A stretch of DNA of 64,000 bases from Streptomyces rimosus (GTDB lineage Bacteria; Actinomycetota; Actinomycetes; Streptomycetales; Streptomycetaceae). The notes below the pieces were generated by a model, which saw nothing but the letters and a program-made list of their open reading frames with translations, ran no database searches and had not been told where the DNA came from. The DNA lies in NCBI RefSeq assembly GCF_008704655.1, contig NZ_CP023688.1, positions 5,501,001 to 5,565,000 on the forward strand, given 5' to 3'. This document shows, one piece after another, positions 7,217 through 16,447 of the stretch. The position numbers and the translations under genes were made by a program. Each line of letters begins with the position of its first letter. Position 1 is the stretch's first letter.

Positions 7217-8848
7217 TCACCGTGCCGGTGTATGCGGCGGCCGCCCTCCGGCCCTGCCGTCCGGATGCTTGCCGGGCTTGCCGGACTTCCCCGGCGGCCG
7301 TTCGCCGGACCGGTCGCCCGGCCGTACTCCCGGCTTCTTGACGGGCCGCCGCCCGCCGGGCGTGCCCGGCGCCAGCCAGCCGGCCAGCTTGCCGTGCCGG
7401 GAGACCGCCCGGAGCCGGTTCTCGACCGCGTCCCGCACCGGGTCCGTGGCCACGACCAGCAGGTCGTCCCCGCGCCGCAGCACGGTCGTCGGCGACGGTA
7501 CGAAGCTGGTCCCGTCCCGTACGACGAGGGTGACCGCGGCGCCCGGCGGCAGCCGCAGCTCGCTGATCTCCACGCCGTGCATCCGCGACTTGGGGGCGAT
7601 CGTGGTGGACAGCAGATGGCCGCGCAGCCGCTCCAGCGGCGCCGACTCGATCCCCAGATCCGCGGCCTCCTCGTCGTCCCCCAGGCGCAGCTTCCTGGCC
7701 AGCCAGGGCAGCGTCGGGCCCTGGATGAGCGTATAGACCACGACCAGGATGAAGACGATGTTGAAGACCCGGTCGCTGCCGGGCACGCCGCCCACCATGG
7801 GGATGGTGGCCAGCACGATCGGTACGGCACCGCGCAGTCCGGCCCAGGAGAGCAGCGCCTTTTCGCGCCACGGCACCTTGAAGGGGAGCAGCCCCAGGAA
7901 GACCGAGGTGGGCCGGGCCACGATCGTCAGGATCAGGCCGATGATCAGGGCCGGTACGGCGTCGTCGTACAGCGCGTGTGGCGTGACCAGGAGGCCGAGC
8001 AGCACGAACATGCCGATCTGGCCGATCCAGCCGAGTCCTTCGGCGAAGCCGCGGGTGGCGGCCGAGTGCGGCAGTTTCGCGTTGCCGAGGACCAGCGCGG
8101 CCAGGTAGACCGCGAGGAACCCGGAGCCGTGCGCCAGCGCGCCGGCCGCGTAGGCGGAGACGGCGATGGCCATCACCGCGATCGGGTACAGACCGGAGGC
8201 GGGCAGCGCCACGTGCCGCATGCCGTACGCGCCCAGCCAGCCGACGGCCAGGCCGATGGCCGCGCCGATCGCCAGCTCCAGCGCGATCTCGCCGATGAGG
8301 ACGTACCAGTGGTCCACCGGTCCCGCGGTGGAGAAGGCCACGACGAGGATCACGACGGGGGCGTCGTTGAAGCCGGACTCGGCCTCCAGGACACCGGTCA
8401 GCCGGGCGGGCAGCGGCACGTTGCGCAGTACGGAGAAGACCGCCGCCGCGTCCGTGGAGGACACCACGGCGCCAATCAGCAGCGCCTGACGCCAGTCCAG
8501 GCCGACGAGGTAGTGCGCCCCGGCCGCGGTGACCCCCACGCTCACCGCGACGCCGAACGTCGACAGCACCGCGGCTCTGGGCAGCGCCGGTTTGATCTCT
8601 TTCCACTTCGTGCCGAGGCCGCCCTCGGCCAGGATCACCACCAGCGCGGTGTAGCCCAGTATCTGGGTCAGTTCGGCGTTGTCGAAGACGACGCCGCCGA
8701 AGCCGTCCTGCCCTATGGCGATGCCTATGCCCAGATAGATGAGGAGGCTGGGCAGCCCGCTCCGGGAGGAGACGCGGACCGCGGCCACCGCGACCAGCAG
8801 GACGAGGGCGCAGATCAGCAGGAGTTCGTTGAGGTGGTCGACAGTCAG
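7217..8848 (-). CDS. Potassium/proton antiporter (CPA1/NhaP2-like) with C-terminal RCK_C domain
   Basis: A membrane antiporter of 543 residues if started at CTG 8846-8848. The first 390 residues hold about twelve helices with LIYLGIGIAIGQDG, an AEGGLGTKW segment, VVSSTDAAAVFSVLR and GVLEAESGFNDAPVVIL, where the ESGFNDA aspartate is the ion-binding residue. A TrkA-C/RCK_C regulatory domain follows (ISELRLPPGAAV to DLLVVATD), then a basic Gly/Pro-rich tail. The first ATG or GTG in frame (GTG 8786-8788) would delete the first 20 residues LTVDHLNELLLICALVLLVA, which family members have as part of helix 1. The CTG is preceded by AAGGA at seven bases, so CTG initiation is favoured. Confidence 0.85.
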   Translation of the reverse strand: MTVDHLNELLLICALVLLVAVAAVRVSSRSGLPSLLIYLGIGIAIGQDGFGGVVFDNAELTQILGYTALVVILAEGGLGTKWKEIKPALPRAAVLSTFGVAVSVGVTAAGAHYLVGLDWRQALLIGAVVSSTDAAAVFSVLRNVPLPARLTGVLEAESGFNDAPVVILVVAFSTAGPVDHWYVLIGEIALELAIGAAIGLAVGWLGAYGMRHVALPASGLYPIAVMAIAVSAYAAGALAHGSGFLAVYLAALVLGNAKLPHSAATRGFAEGLGWIGQIGMFVLLGLLVTPHALYDDAVPALIIGLILTIVARPTSVFLGLLPFKVPWREKALLSWAGLRGAVPIVLATIPMVGGVPGSDRVFNIVFILVVVYTLIQGPTLPWLARKLRLGDDEEAADLGIESAPLERLRGHLLSTTIAPKSRMHGVEISELRLPPGAAVTLVVRDGTSFVPSPTTVLRRGDDLLVVATDPVRDAVENRLRAVSRHGKLAGWLAPGTPGGRRPVKKPGVRPGDRSGERPPGKSGKPGKHPDGRAGGRPPHTPAR

Positions 8849-8933
8849 GAGCTGGTCCTTCCTCGTGGCGGGCCGGATCGGGCACGGGGGTCGGGCACAG
8901 GGGTGGAGCGGTCGGTCTTTCCTTACTGTATCT

Positions 8934-8948
8934 AGTTACTGAGACTAA
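8934..8948. promoter_or_regulatory. Inverted repeat in the divergent antiporter/acylase promoter region
   Basis: GTTA-CTGAGAC-TAAC is a short inverted repeat in an AT-rich block (8918-8965) lying between the divergently transcribed antiporter and penicillin acylase. Such blocks usually hold promoter elements in this genome. No gene for a cognate regulator is adjacent. The assignment rests only on location and symmetry. Confidence 0.3.
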
Positions 8949-9063
8949 CAATTTACCATTGCTTGAATCTTCGAGGTGCCGGCGGCTACACCGCGTAGGG
9001 CTCGGCGGACCCGTGCGCCTATGGTTGCTCCAGCACTCCCACCCTGCCCCTCGAAGGACAGAG

Positions 9064-11925
9064 ATGCCCGCCAACAAGTCCGCCCCCGCCCCTGACAAGG
9101 CTGTGAAGAAACCCAAGAAGAAGGGGCGGCGCGGCCGCCTCGTCGCGATCACGGTCGTGCTTCTGCTCGTGGCGGGCATCGGCTACGGCGCGTACTGGGG
9201 CGTCAGCACCGTCCGCGCCTCGTACCCGCAGACCACCGGTTCACTGAAGCTGGCCGGCTTGAGCGCCCCCGTCGACGTCTCGCGCGACGCCAACGGCATC
9301 CCGCAGATCTACGCCGACACCGACGAGGACCTCTTCCGCGCCCAAGGCTTCGTACAGGCCCAGGACCGCTTCTGGGAGATGGACGTACGCCGTCACATGA
9401 CGGCCGGCCGCCTCTCCGAGATGTTCGGCCAGAGCCAGGTCGACACCGACGCCTTCCTCAGGACGCTCGGCTGGCACGACGTCGCCCAGCGGGAGTTCGA
9501 CACCAAGCTCTCCCCGCAGACGAAGAAGTACCTCCAGGCGTACGCCGACGGCGTCAACGCCTATCTCAAGGACCACGAGGGCTCGGCGCTCTCCCTGGAG
9601 TACGCGGCGCTCGGCTTCCAGAACGACTACAAGCCCGGCAAGTGGACCCCGGTCGACTCGGTGGCCTGGCTCAAGGCCATGGCCTGGGACCTGCGCGGCA
9701 ACATGCAGGAGGAGATCGACCGCGCCCTGCTCACCAGCCGCTTCAGCCAGACCCAGATCGACCAGCTCTACCCGAAGTACCCGGCCCAGCGGAACAAGCC
9801 GATCGTCGAGGGCGGCGCGGTCAACCCGGCCACCAAGGAGTTCGACCCCAAGGCCACCCCGAGCGGCAACGCGCAGTCGCCGAACGGCTCGGGTACGAAC
9901 ACGGGTAACGGTGCCGGTACGGGCAACGGCGCCGGTACGGGTAATGGCACGGGCAACGGCACCGGCACGGGTACGGGCACCAACCCCGGCACCGGAACCA
10001 ACTCCGCCTCCGCCGCCACCCAGGGCCTGAAGTCCCAGCTCTCCTCCGTCTCCAAGTCCCTGGAGAAGATCCCGGCGCTGCTCGGCCCCAACGGCAACGG
10101 CATCGGGTCCAACTCCTGGGTCGTCTCCGGGGCGCACACCACCACCGGCAAGCCGCTGCTGGCCAACGACCCGCACCTGGCCCCCCAGATGCCGTCGCTC
10201 TGGTACCAGATGGGCCTGCACTGCCGCACCACCAGTGCGAAGTGCAACTACGACGTGGCCGGCTACACCTTCTCCGGCATGCCCGGCGTGGTCATCGGCC
10301 ACAACCAGGACATCTCCTGGGGCATGACCAACCTCGGCGCCGATGTCACCGACCTGTACCTGGAGAAGATCAACTCCAACGGGTACCTGTTCAAGGACAA
10401 GCTGGAGCCCTTCAAGACCCGCAAGGAGACCATCAAGGTCGCCGGCGGCGCGAGCCGTGAGATCACGGTCCGCTCCACCAACAACGGCCCGCTGATCTCC
10501 GACCGCGACGACGAGATGACCCGGGTCGGCAAGCAGGCCCCGGTCGGCAACGCGGCGCCGGACCGCGGCGACGGCTACGGCGTCTCGCTGCGCTGGACCG
10601 CCCTGGACCCGGGCCGCTCCATGGACGCGGTCTTCGAGCTGAACCGCGCCAAGAACTGGACGGACTTCCGCAAGGCCGCCGCGCACTTCGAGGTGCCGTC
10701 GCAGAACCTGATCTACGCCGACACCAAGGGCAACATCGGCTACCAGGCGCCGGGCCGGATCCCGATGCGCGGCAAGGGCTACGACGGCACGCTGCCCGCC
10801 CCCGGCTGGGACCCGAAGGCCCAGTGGACCGGCGACGTGCCCCAGTCGGCGCTGCCCAACGAGTACAACCCGGCGCGCGGCTACATCGTCACCGCCAACC
10901 AGGCCGTCATCGACCCGGACAAGTACCCGTACCTGCTGACCAAGGACTGGGGCTACGGCGCCCGCAGCCAGCGGATCAACGACCTCATCCAGTCGAAGAT
11001 CAAGGACGGCGGCAAGGTCTCCACCGACGACATGCAGACCATGCAGAAGGACAACAGCAGCGAGATCGCCAAGCTGCTGACGCCCTACCTGCTGAAGATC
11101 GACGTCAACGACGCGTACGTCCGCGAGGCGCAGAAGCTGCTGGAGGGCTGGGACTACACCCAGGAGCCCGACTCGGCGGCGGCCGCGTACTTCAACGCGG
11201 TCTGGCGCAACACCCTCAAGCTGGCCTTCGGCAACAAGATGCCCAAGGAACTGCGGGTCAAGGGCCAGTGCCTCAACGTCCGCGCGGCCAACGACACCGG
11301 CCCGGTCGACGACCAGGACAAGCTGGTGCGCGAGTGCGGCGAGCGGGATCCCGACCAGGCGCAGCCGGACGGCGGCGACCGCTGGTTCGAGGTCGTGCGG
11401 TCCATCCTGGAGGACCCGAAGAACGACTGGTGGAAGACCGAGTCCCGGCCCGGCCGCGTCCTCGACGCCAACCGCGACCAGCTCCTCCGGCACGCCATGA
11501 AGGACGCGCGCTACGAGCTGACCAGCAAGCTCGGCAAGAATGTCGACAACTGGAGCTGGGGCCGCCTGCACCAGATGACCCTGAAGAACCAGACCCTGGG
11601 CACCAGCGGCCCGGGCCTGCTCCAGGGCCTGTTCAACCGCGGCCCCTGGAACATGGGCGGCGGCGAGGCGGCCGTCGACGCCACCGGCTGGAACGCGGCC
11701 GGCGGCTACGGCGTCACCTGGGTCCCGTCCATGCGGATGGTCGTCAACCTGGCCGACTTGGACAAGTCGCGCTGGATCAACCTGACCGGCGCCTCCGGCC
11801 ACGCGTACAACGCGCACTACTACGACCAGACGGACAAGTGGGCCAAGGGCGAACTGCTCCCGTGGGCCTTCTCCCAGCAGGCGGTGAAGGCGGCGGCCAA
11901 GGACACGCTGACGCTGTCGCCGTGA
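9064..11925 (+). CDS. Penicillin acylase family protein, membrane-anchored Ntn hydrolase
   Basis: A 953-residue precursor of the penicillin acylase family (Ntn hydrolases that cleave amide bonds of beta-lactams, acyl-homoserine lactones or lipopeptides). A basic Lys-rich tail and one hydrophobic segment (about residues 25-47) give a signal anchor, so the enzyme faces outward. The alpha-chain motif DLFRAQGFVQAQDRFWEMD is followed by a Gly-Thr-Asn-rich spacer (about residues 280-320) and then IGSNSWVVSG; Ser349 would become the catalytic beta-chain N-terminus after autocleavage. NDPHLAPQMPSLWY and ISWGMTNLGADVTDLY follow as expected. The start at ATG 9064 has AAGGA eight bases upstream; an upstream extension lacks a ribosome site. 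Confidence 0.92.
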   Translation: MPANKSAPAPDKAVKKPKKKGRRGRLVAITVVLLLVAGIGYGAYWGVSTVRASYPQTTGSLKLAGLSAPVDVSRDANGIPQIYADTDEDLFRAQGFVQAQDRFWEMDVRRHMTAGRLSEMFGQSQVDTDAFLRTLGWHDVAQREFDTKLSPQTKKYLQAYADGVNAYLKDHEGSALSLEYAALGFQNDYKPGKWTPVDSVAWLKAMAWDLRGNMQEEIDRALLTSRFSQTQIDQLYPKYPAQRNKPIVEGGAVNPATKEFDPKATPSGNAQSPNGSGTNTGNGAGTGNGAGTGNGTGNGTGTGTGTNPGTGTNSASAATQGLKSQLSSVSKSLEKIPALLGPNGNGIGSNSWVVSGAHTTTGKPLLANDPHLAPQMPSLWYQMGLHCRTTSAKCNYDVAGYTFSGMPGVVIGHNQDISWGMTNLGADVTDLYLEKINSNGYLFKDKLEPFKTRKETIKVAGGASREITVRSTNNGPLISDRDDEMTRVGKQAPVGNAAPDRGDGYGVSLRWTALDPGRSMDAVFELNRAKNWTDFRKAAAHFEVPSQNLIYADTKGNIGYQAPGRIPMRGKGYDGTLPAPGWDPKAQWTGDVPQSALPNEYNPARGYIVTANQAVIDPDKYPYLLTKDWGYGARSQRINDLIQSKIKDGGKVSTDDMQTMQKDNSSEIAKLLTPYLLKIDVNDAYVREAQKLLEGWDYTQEPDSAAAAYFNAVWRNTLKLAFGNKMPKELRVKGQCLNVRAANDTGPVDDQDKLVRECGERDPDQAQPDGGDRWFEVVRSILEDPKNDWWKTESRPGRVLDANRDQLLRHAMKDARYELTSKLGKNVDNWSWGRLHQMTLKNQTLGTSGPGLLQGLFNRGPWNMGGGEAAVDATGWNAAGGYGVTWVPSMRMVVNLADLDKSRWINLTGASGHAYNAHYYDQTDKWAKGELLPWAFSQQAVKAAAKDTLTLSP

Positions 11926-11957
11926 CGGACCCCGTGACGGGGTGCTGACCTCGTAGG

Positions 11958-11999
11958 CCGGGCGGGCTCGAAGATCTTCGGGCCCGCCCGGTGGTTTTT
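11958..11999 (+). terminator. Intrinsic terminator after the penicillin acylase gene
   Basis: CCGGGCGGGCTCGAAG and its imperfect complement up to 11991 form a long GC stem around GATC, followed by TGGTTTTTA. It is 32 bases downstream of the acylase stop. The T run makes it one of the more classical terminators in the window. It also lies at the 3' side of the convergent cyclo-ligase gene. Confidence 0.75.
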
Positions 12000-12069
12000 A
12001 CGGGGGAGGTGCGCGTACGGGGGAGATGCGCGCCGGGTACGTACGTTCCTGTACCGGCCGTACCGCCCC

Positions 12070-12663
12070 CTAGGTGGCGAACCGGTGCACACCCCCCGGC
12101 GTCACCGCCGCATCCACCGGCCGGTCGTGCTCCTCCACCGGTACCTCCGGCAGCACCTCCGTGTCGTACAACAGAACCACCCGTGCGGGCTGTACCCGCG
12201 CCTTCTCCAGGCGCTCCAGTACCCGGTCGTACGAACCGCCGCCACGCCCCAGCCGCAGCCCGCGCCGGTCCACCGCCAGCCCCGGCAGCAGCACCGCGTC
12301 GGCCTCGGTGACGCCCTGCGGGCCCAGCCGGGGCCCCGCGGGCTCCAGCAGCCCGCGTCCGGCGCGTACGAGGCCGTCGGCGCCCTCGTACGGGGCCCAG
12401 TCCAGGTCGTTGTCCGGCATCAGTACGGGCAGCAGCACCCGCGTCCCGGCGGCGCGCAGCTGGTCCAACAGGGTGCGCGTGGACGGCTCGCGCCCCACCG
12501 ACACGTACGCGGCGACCGTCCGCGCCCGCGCCAACTCCGGCAGCGCCAGCGCGCGGCGCGCCAGCACCGCCCCCGTCGCCCGGACTTCATCCGGCGGCAA
12601 CTGCGCCCTCACGTCCAGGAGGGCGCGCCGCAACCCGTACTTCGTACCGTCGTAACCGCCCAT
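12070..12663 (-). CDS. 5-formyltetrahydrofolate cyclo-ligase
   Basis: A 197-residue enzyme that converts 5-formyl-THF to 5,10-methenyl-THF with ATP in folate one-carbon metabolism. The N-terminal helix begins with KYGLRRALLDVRAQL, the middle has TVAAYVSVGREPSTRTLLDQL, and the diagnostic ATP/folate loop reads LLPGLAVDRRGLRLGRGGGSYDR (split here for clarity around RLGRGGG-SYDR). The C-terminus VPVEEHDRPVDAAVTP is also typical. Length is normal. It is transcribed divergently from galU with 80 bases between starts, a common Streptomyces arrangement. No strong ribosome site precedes the ATG. Confidence 0.92.
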   Translation of the reverse strand: MGGYDGTKYGLRRALLDVRAQLPPDEVRATGAVLARRALALPELARARTVAAYVSVGREPSTRTLLDQLRAAGTRVLLPVLMPDNDLDWAPYEGADGLVRAGRGLLEPAGPRLGPQGVTEADAVLLPGLAVDRRGLRLGRGGGSYDRVLERLEKARVQPARVVLLYDTEVLPEVPVEEHDRPVDAAVTPGGVHRFAT

Positions 12664-12743
12664 GATGCGCCGCCGCTCCCGCTCCTGTGACCCGTTCTCA
12701 GGACCCCATCTTCCGGCGCAAAGCGCCGGTTATCGTGATCCGC

Positions 12744-13646
12744 ATGACTCCATCGCGTACTCGGATCACCAAGGCTGTCATTCCGGCAGCCGGTCTCGGG
12801 ACCCGCTTCCTCCCGGCGACCAAGGCCACGCCCAAGGAGATGCTGCCGGTCGTCGACAAACCCGCCATCCAGTACGTCGTGGAGGAGGCCGCCACCGCCG
12901 GGCTCAGCGATGTCCTGATGGTCACCGGACGCAACAAGCGTCCCCTTGAGGACCACTTCGACCGCAACTACGAGCTCGAAGAGGCGCTGGACCGCAAGGG
13001 CGACGAGTCCCGGCTCGCCCGCGTCCAGGAGTCCAGCGACCTGGCGACCATGCACTACGTCCGCCAGGGCGACCCCAAGGGCCTGGGCCACGCCGTGCTG
13101 TGCGCCGCCCCGCACGTCGGCGACCAGCCCTTCGCGGTGCTGCTCGGCGACGACCTGATCGACCCGCGCGACCCGCTGCTCCAGCGCATGATCGAGGTGC
13201 GGGAGCGGCACGGCGGCTCCGTCATCGCCCTCATGGAGGTCGACCCCGCGCAGATCCACCTCTACGGATGCGCGGCCGCCGCCCCCGACGGCGACGACGA
13301 CGTGGTGCTCGTCTCCGACCTGGTCGAGAAGCCCGATCCGGCCGACGCGCCCAGCAATCTCGCCATCATCGGCCGGTACGTCCTCGACCCGGCCGTCTTC
13401 GAGGTGCTGCGCACCACCAAGCCGGGCCGCGGCGGCGAGATCCAGCTGACCGACGCCCTCCAGGCGCTCGCCGCCGATCCGGAGCTGGGCGGTCCCGTGC
13501 ACGGCGTGGTCTTCAAGGGGCGCCGCTATGACACCGGCGACCGTGGCGACTACCTCCGTGCCATTGTCAGACTGGCATGCGAACGTGAGGACCTGGGCCC
13601 GGAGTTCCGGGACTGGCTGCGCAGCTTCGTCAGCGAGGAGATGTGA
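12744..13646 (+). CDS. galU: UTP-glucose-1-phosphate uridylyltransferase
   Basis: A 300-residue cytosolic enzyme making UDP-glucose for cell-envelope and glycan synthesis. The nucleotide-binding start KAVIPAAGLGTRFLPATKA, then KEMLPVVDKPAIQYVVEEA, the FAVLLGDDLID metal site and the GGEIQLTDAL segment are all canonical. I chose ATG 12744, which gives MTPSRTRITKAVIP in line with the family; an upstream in-frame start adds 19 poorly conserved residues. It leads a compact plus-strand run: moeA follows after only four bases, then moaC, mogA, a GNAT gene and sepX. The galU-moeA order is conserved in many actinobacteria. Confidence 0.95.
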   Translation: MTPSRTRITKAVIPAAGLGTRFLPATKATPKEMLPVVDKPAIQYVVEEAATAGLSDVLMVTGRNKRPLEDHFDRNYELEEALDRKGDESRLARVQESSDLATMHYVRQGDPKGLGHAVLCAAPHVGDQPFAVLLGDDLIDPRDPLLQRMIEVRERHGGSVIALMEVDPAQIHLYGCAAAAPDGDDDVVLVSDLVEKPDPADAPSNLAIIGRYVLDPAVFEVLRTTKPGRGGEIQLTDALQALAADPELGGPVHGVVFKGRRYDTGDRGDYLRAIVRLACEREDLGPEFRDWLRSFVSEEM

Positions 13647-13650
13647 CACC

Positions 13651-14967
13651 GTGAGCGCCACCACCGGCCGGACCACCCACCAGGAACGCGTCTGGTCGGT
13701 GGCCGACCACCTCGACGACGTACTCTCCAAGATCCACCCGCTGGAGCCGATCGACCTGCATCTGCTCGACGCGCAGGGCTGCGTCCTGGTGGAGGACGTG
13801 ACCGTCCCCGCCGCCCTGCCGCCGTTCGACAACAGCTCCATGGACGGATACGCGGTCCGCGTCTCCGACGTCGCGGGCGCCACCGCCGACTTCCCCGCCG
13901 CGCTGACCGTGATCGGCGACGTGGCGGCGGGCAGCGCCGAACTCCCCGCCGTCGGCCCCGGCGAGGCCGCCCGCATCATGACCGGCGCGCCGCTGCCGCC
14001 CGGCGCCGAGGCCGTCGTCCCCGTGGAGTGGACCGACGGCGGTACGGGCCGCGGCCCCGCCGAGGCGATGAGCGCGCACAGCGCCGCGCCGGAGGCCGCC
14101 GGCGGCGAGGTCCTGGTCCACCGCCCGGTCACCGAGCGCCAGCACGTCCGCGCCCGGGGCAGCGACGTCGCGGCCGGCGAACTGGCCCTGTCGGCCGGCA
14201 CCCTCCTCGGCCCCGCCCAGATCGGCCTGTTGGCAGCCATCGGTCGCGCCACCGTCCGGGTCCGGCCGCGCCCGCGGGTCGTGGTCCTGTCCACCGGCAG
14301 CGAACTGGTGCAGCCCGGGGAGGCCCTGGCGCCCGGCCAGATCCACGACTCCAACAGCTTCCAGCTCACCGCCGCGGCGCGCGCCGCGGGCGCCATCGCC
14401 TACCGGGTCGGCGCGGTCGCCGACGACGCCGAGACGCTGCGCGCCACCCTGGAGGACCAGCTCATCCGCGCCGACATCCTGGTCACCAGCGGCGGCGTGA
14501 GCGTCGGCGCGTACGACGTGGTCAAGGAGACCCTCGCCGACCTCTCCGCCGAGGAGGGCGTGGTCGAGTTCCGCAAGCTGGCCATGCAGCCCGGCAAGCC
14601 GCAGGGCTTCGGCCTCATCGGCCCCGACCGCACCCCGCTGCTGGCCCTGCCCGGCAACCCGGTCAGCTCGTACGTCTCCTTCGAACTGTTCGTACGCCCC
14701 GCCATCCGTACGCTCATGGGCCTGCCCGACGTGCACCGCCACACCTCCCTGGCCACGTGCGGCGCCGCCATCGCCGACTCCCCGAAGGGCAGGCGGCAGT
14801 TCCTCCGCGGCCGCCACGACGCGGACACCGGCACCGTCACGCCCGTCGGCGGCTCCGGCTCCCATCTGATCAAGGCGCTGGCCCAGGCCAACGCGCTGAT
14901 CGTGATCCCGGAGGAGACGACGGAGGTCGCGGCGGGGGCGGAGGTGGAGGTGGTGTTGCTGGGGTGA
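13651..14967 (+). CDS. moeA: Molybdopterin molybdotransferase MoeA / gephyrin-like Glp
   Basis: A 438-residue protein with the MoeA/gephyrin-E architecture. It has PPFDNSSMDGYAVR in the N-terminal domain, RIMTGAPLPPGAEAVVPVE, the second region RGSDVAAGEL, the MPT-binding domain with VLSTGSELV and VTSGGVSVGAYD, then MQPGKPQGFG and ALPGNPVSSYVSFELF. MoeA inserts molybdate into adenylylated molybdopterin. In actinobacteria a galU-linked MoeA paralogue, Glp, is known to partner the membrane receptor GlpR (SepX in Streptomyces) at division sites; here sepX lies 2.2 kb downstream, so this copy may have that second role. The GTG start at 13651 has AGGAG upstream and follows galU by four bases. Confidence 0.92.
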   Translation: MSATTGRTTHQERVWSVADHLDDVLSKIHPLEPIDLHLLDAQGCVLVEDVTVPAALPPFDNSSMDGYAVRVSDVAGATADFPAALTVIGDVAAGSAELPAVGPGEAARIMTGAPLPPGAEAVVPVEWTDGGTGRGPAEAMSAHSAAPEAAGGEVLVHRPVTERQHVRARGSDVAAGELALSAGTLLGPAQIGLLAAIGRATVRVRPRPRVVVLSTGSELVQPGEALAPGQIHDSNSFQLTAAARAAGAIAYRVGAVADDAETLRATLEDQLIRADILVTSGGVSVGAYDVVKETLADLSAEEGVVEFRKLAMQPGKPQGFGLIGPDRTPLLALPGNPVSSYVSFELFVRPAIRTLMGLPDVHRHTSLATCGAAIADSPKGRRQFLRGRHDADTGTVTPVGGSGSHLIKALAQANALIVIPEETTEVAAGAEVEVVLLG

Positions 14968-15089
14968 GGGGCCGGGGAGCAGACGGGCGAGGAGACGGGT
15001 GCGCCCTCCTCGCCGGGTAGCCGGGTGACGCCCGACGCCTGCGGGTACGGTGTCGTCGCACAGGCGGCACGGTCCGGACCGGGAGAACG

Positions 15090-15572
15090 ATGAGCAGCGG
15101 CCAGCAAGATCTCACCCACCTCGACGCGTCGGGCGCGGCCCGCATGGTCGACGTGTCCGGGAAGGACGTCACCGCGCGCACGGCCCGCGCCAGCGGCCGT
15201 GTGCTGGTCGCGCCGCGCGTGATCGAGCTGCTGCGCGGCGAGGGCGTCCCGAAGGGCGACGCGCTCGCCACCGCCCGTATCGCGGGCATCATGGGCGCCA
15301 AGCGCACCCCCGACCTGATCCCGCTGTGCCACCCGCTGGCGGTCTCCGGCGTCGAGGTCGACCTGCACGTGGCCGACGACGCGGTGGAGATCACGGCCAC
15401 CGTCCGCACCACGGACCGCACGGGCGTCGAGATGGAGGCCCTGACCGCCGTCTCGGTCGCCGCCCTCACCGTGATCGACATGGTCAAGGCCGTCGACAAG
15501 GGCGCCGTCGTCACCGACGTACGCGTCGAGGAGAAGACGGGCGGCAAGTCGGGCAGCTGGAGCCGGTCGTGA
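15090..15572 (+). CDS. moaC: Cyclic pyranopterin monophosphate synthase MoaC
   Basis: A 160-residue enzyme for the second half-reaction that makes cyclic pyranopterin monophosphate in molybdenum cofactor synthesis. It shows [20 protein letters not shown], the active-site [17 protein letters not shown] and [27 protein letters not shown], with the conserved His, Asp and Lys in place. Length is normal. It follows moeA by 122 bases and overlaps mogA by four bases in GTGA, so translation is probably coupled. The short spacer before it contains no gene. Confidence 0.95.
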   Translation: MSSGQQDLTHLDASGAARMVDVSGKDVTARTARASGRVLVAPRVIELLRGEGVPKGDALATARIAGIMGAKRTPDLIPLCHPLAVSGVEVDLHVADDAVEITATVRTTDRTGVEMEALTAVSVAALTVIDMVKAVDKGAVVTDVRVEEKTGGKSGSWSRS

Positions 15573-16447
15573 CCGCCGGGGACCGGGAGCCGGAGCAGGA
15601 CGTACGGGACACCACCGCCAACCCGGGGCCGGACGCGGCGGGCGACGGCGCGCGGCGGACGACGGCGAACCCGGGGCCGGGGACGGCCTCCGACGCACCC
15701 GCAGCGGCGGGGCAGGGCGGGCCCTCGGACGCGGCGACCAATCCGGGGCCGGGGGCCGCGGGGAAGGCGGCTGCATCCGAGCGCGCGGACCGGGACGTTC
15801 GGAAGCCGGCCAATCCGGGCCCGGGCGCCACTGAGGGCGCCGCTGCCCACGCCCCCGCGCCCGCGGCCCGGGACGCAGACGTAACGGTTTCCCCCGCCCA
15901 CCCACCCCGCGCCCTCGTCATCACCGCGTCCAACCGGGCGGCCGCCGGTGTGTACGCGGACAAGGGCGGGCCGGTGCTCGCCGAGGGGCTGACCGCGCTG
16001 GGCTTCGCGGTCGACGGGCCGCAGGTGGTGCCGGACGGCGACCCCGTGGAGGCCGCCCTGCGCGCCGCCGTCACCGCCGCGTACGACGTGGTCCTGACCA
16101 CCGGCGGTACGGGCATCTCGCCCACCGACCGCACCCCCGACGTCACCCGCCGAGTGATCGACCACGAAGTCCCCGGCATCCCCGAGGCCATCCGGGCCGC
16201 GGGCCGCGCGAAGGTGCCGACCGCCGCGCTCTCCCGCGGCCTGGCCGGTGTCGCCGGCCGTACGTTGATCGTCAACCTGCCCGGCTCCACCGGCGGCGTA
16301 CGCGACGGCCTCGCCGTACTCGCCGACCTCCTCCCGCACGCGGTGGACCAGCTGCGCGGCGGCGACCACCCGCGCCCGGACACCGGCGCGACAGCGCAAA
16401 AGGCCCCGCATACGGGGCGGCCGGGACCGACCGGGAGCGCACACTGA
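15569..16447 (+). CDS. mogA: MogA/MoaB family molybdopterin adenylyltransferase with disordered N-terminal extension
   Basis: The C-terminal 170 residues are a complete MogA/MoaB domain: [32 protein letters not shown], and the MPT-binding motif [18 protein letters not shown], ending with [14 protein letters not shown]. MogA adenylylates molybdopterin before metal insertion by MoeA. The unusual part is the first 110 or so residues, made of Ala, Gly, Asp and Pro with four copies of an A-N/T-N-P-G-P-G/D motif (near residues 15, 32, 53 and 77); it should be disordered. The GTG start overlaps the moaC stop as GTGA. A later start inside the extension is possible but no better ribosome site is apparent. 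Confidence 0.88.
   Translation: MTAGDREPEQDVRDTTANPGPDAAGDGARRTTANPGPGTASDAPAAAGQGGPSDAATNPGPGAAGKAAASERADRDVRKPANPGPGATEGAAAHAPAPAARDADVTVSPAHPPRALVITASNRAAAGVYADKGGPVLAEGLTALGFAVDGPQVVPDGDPVEAALRAAVTAAYDVVLTTGGTGISPTDRTPDVTRRVIDHEVPGIPEAIRAAGRAKVPTAALSRGLAGVAGRTLIVNLPGSTGGVRDGLAVLADLLPHAVDQLRGGDHPRPDTGATAQKAPHTGRPGPTGSAH

Noticed and set aside
15569..15920. NPGP motifs in MogA as 2A-type ribosome-skipping sites
   Set aside because: The upstream D-x-E-x context of 2A peptides is absent and bacterial ribosomes are not known to skip at NPGP.
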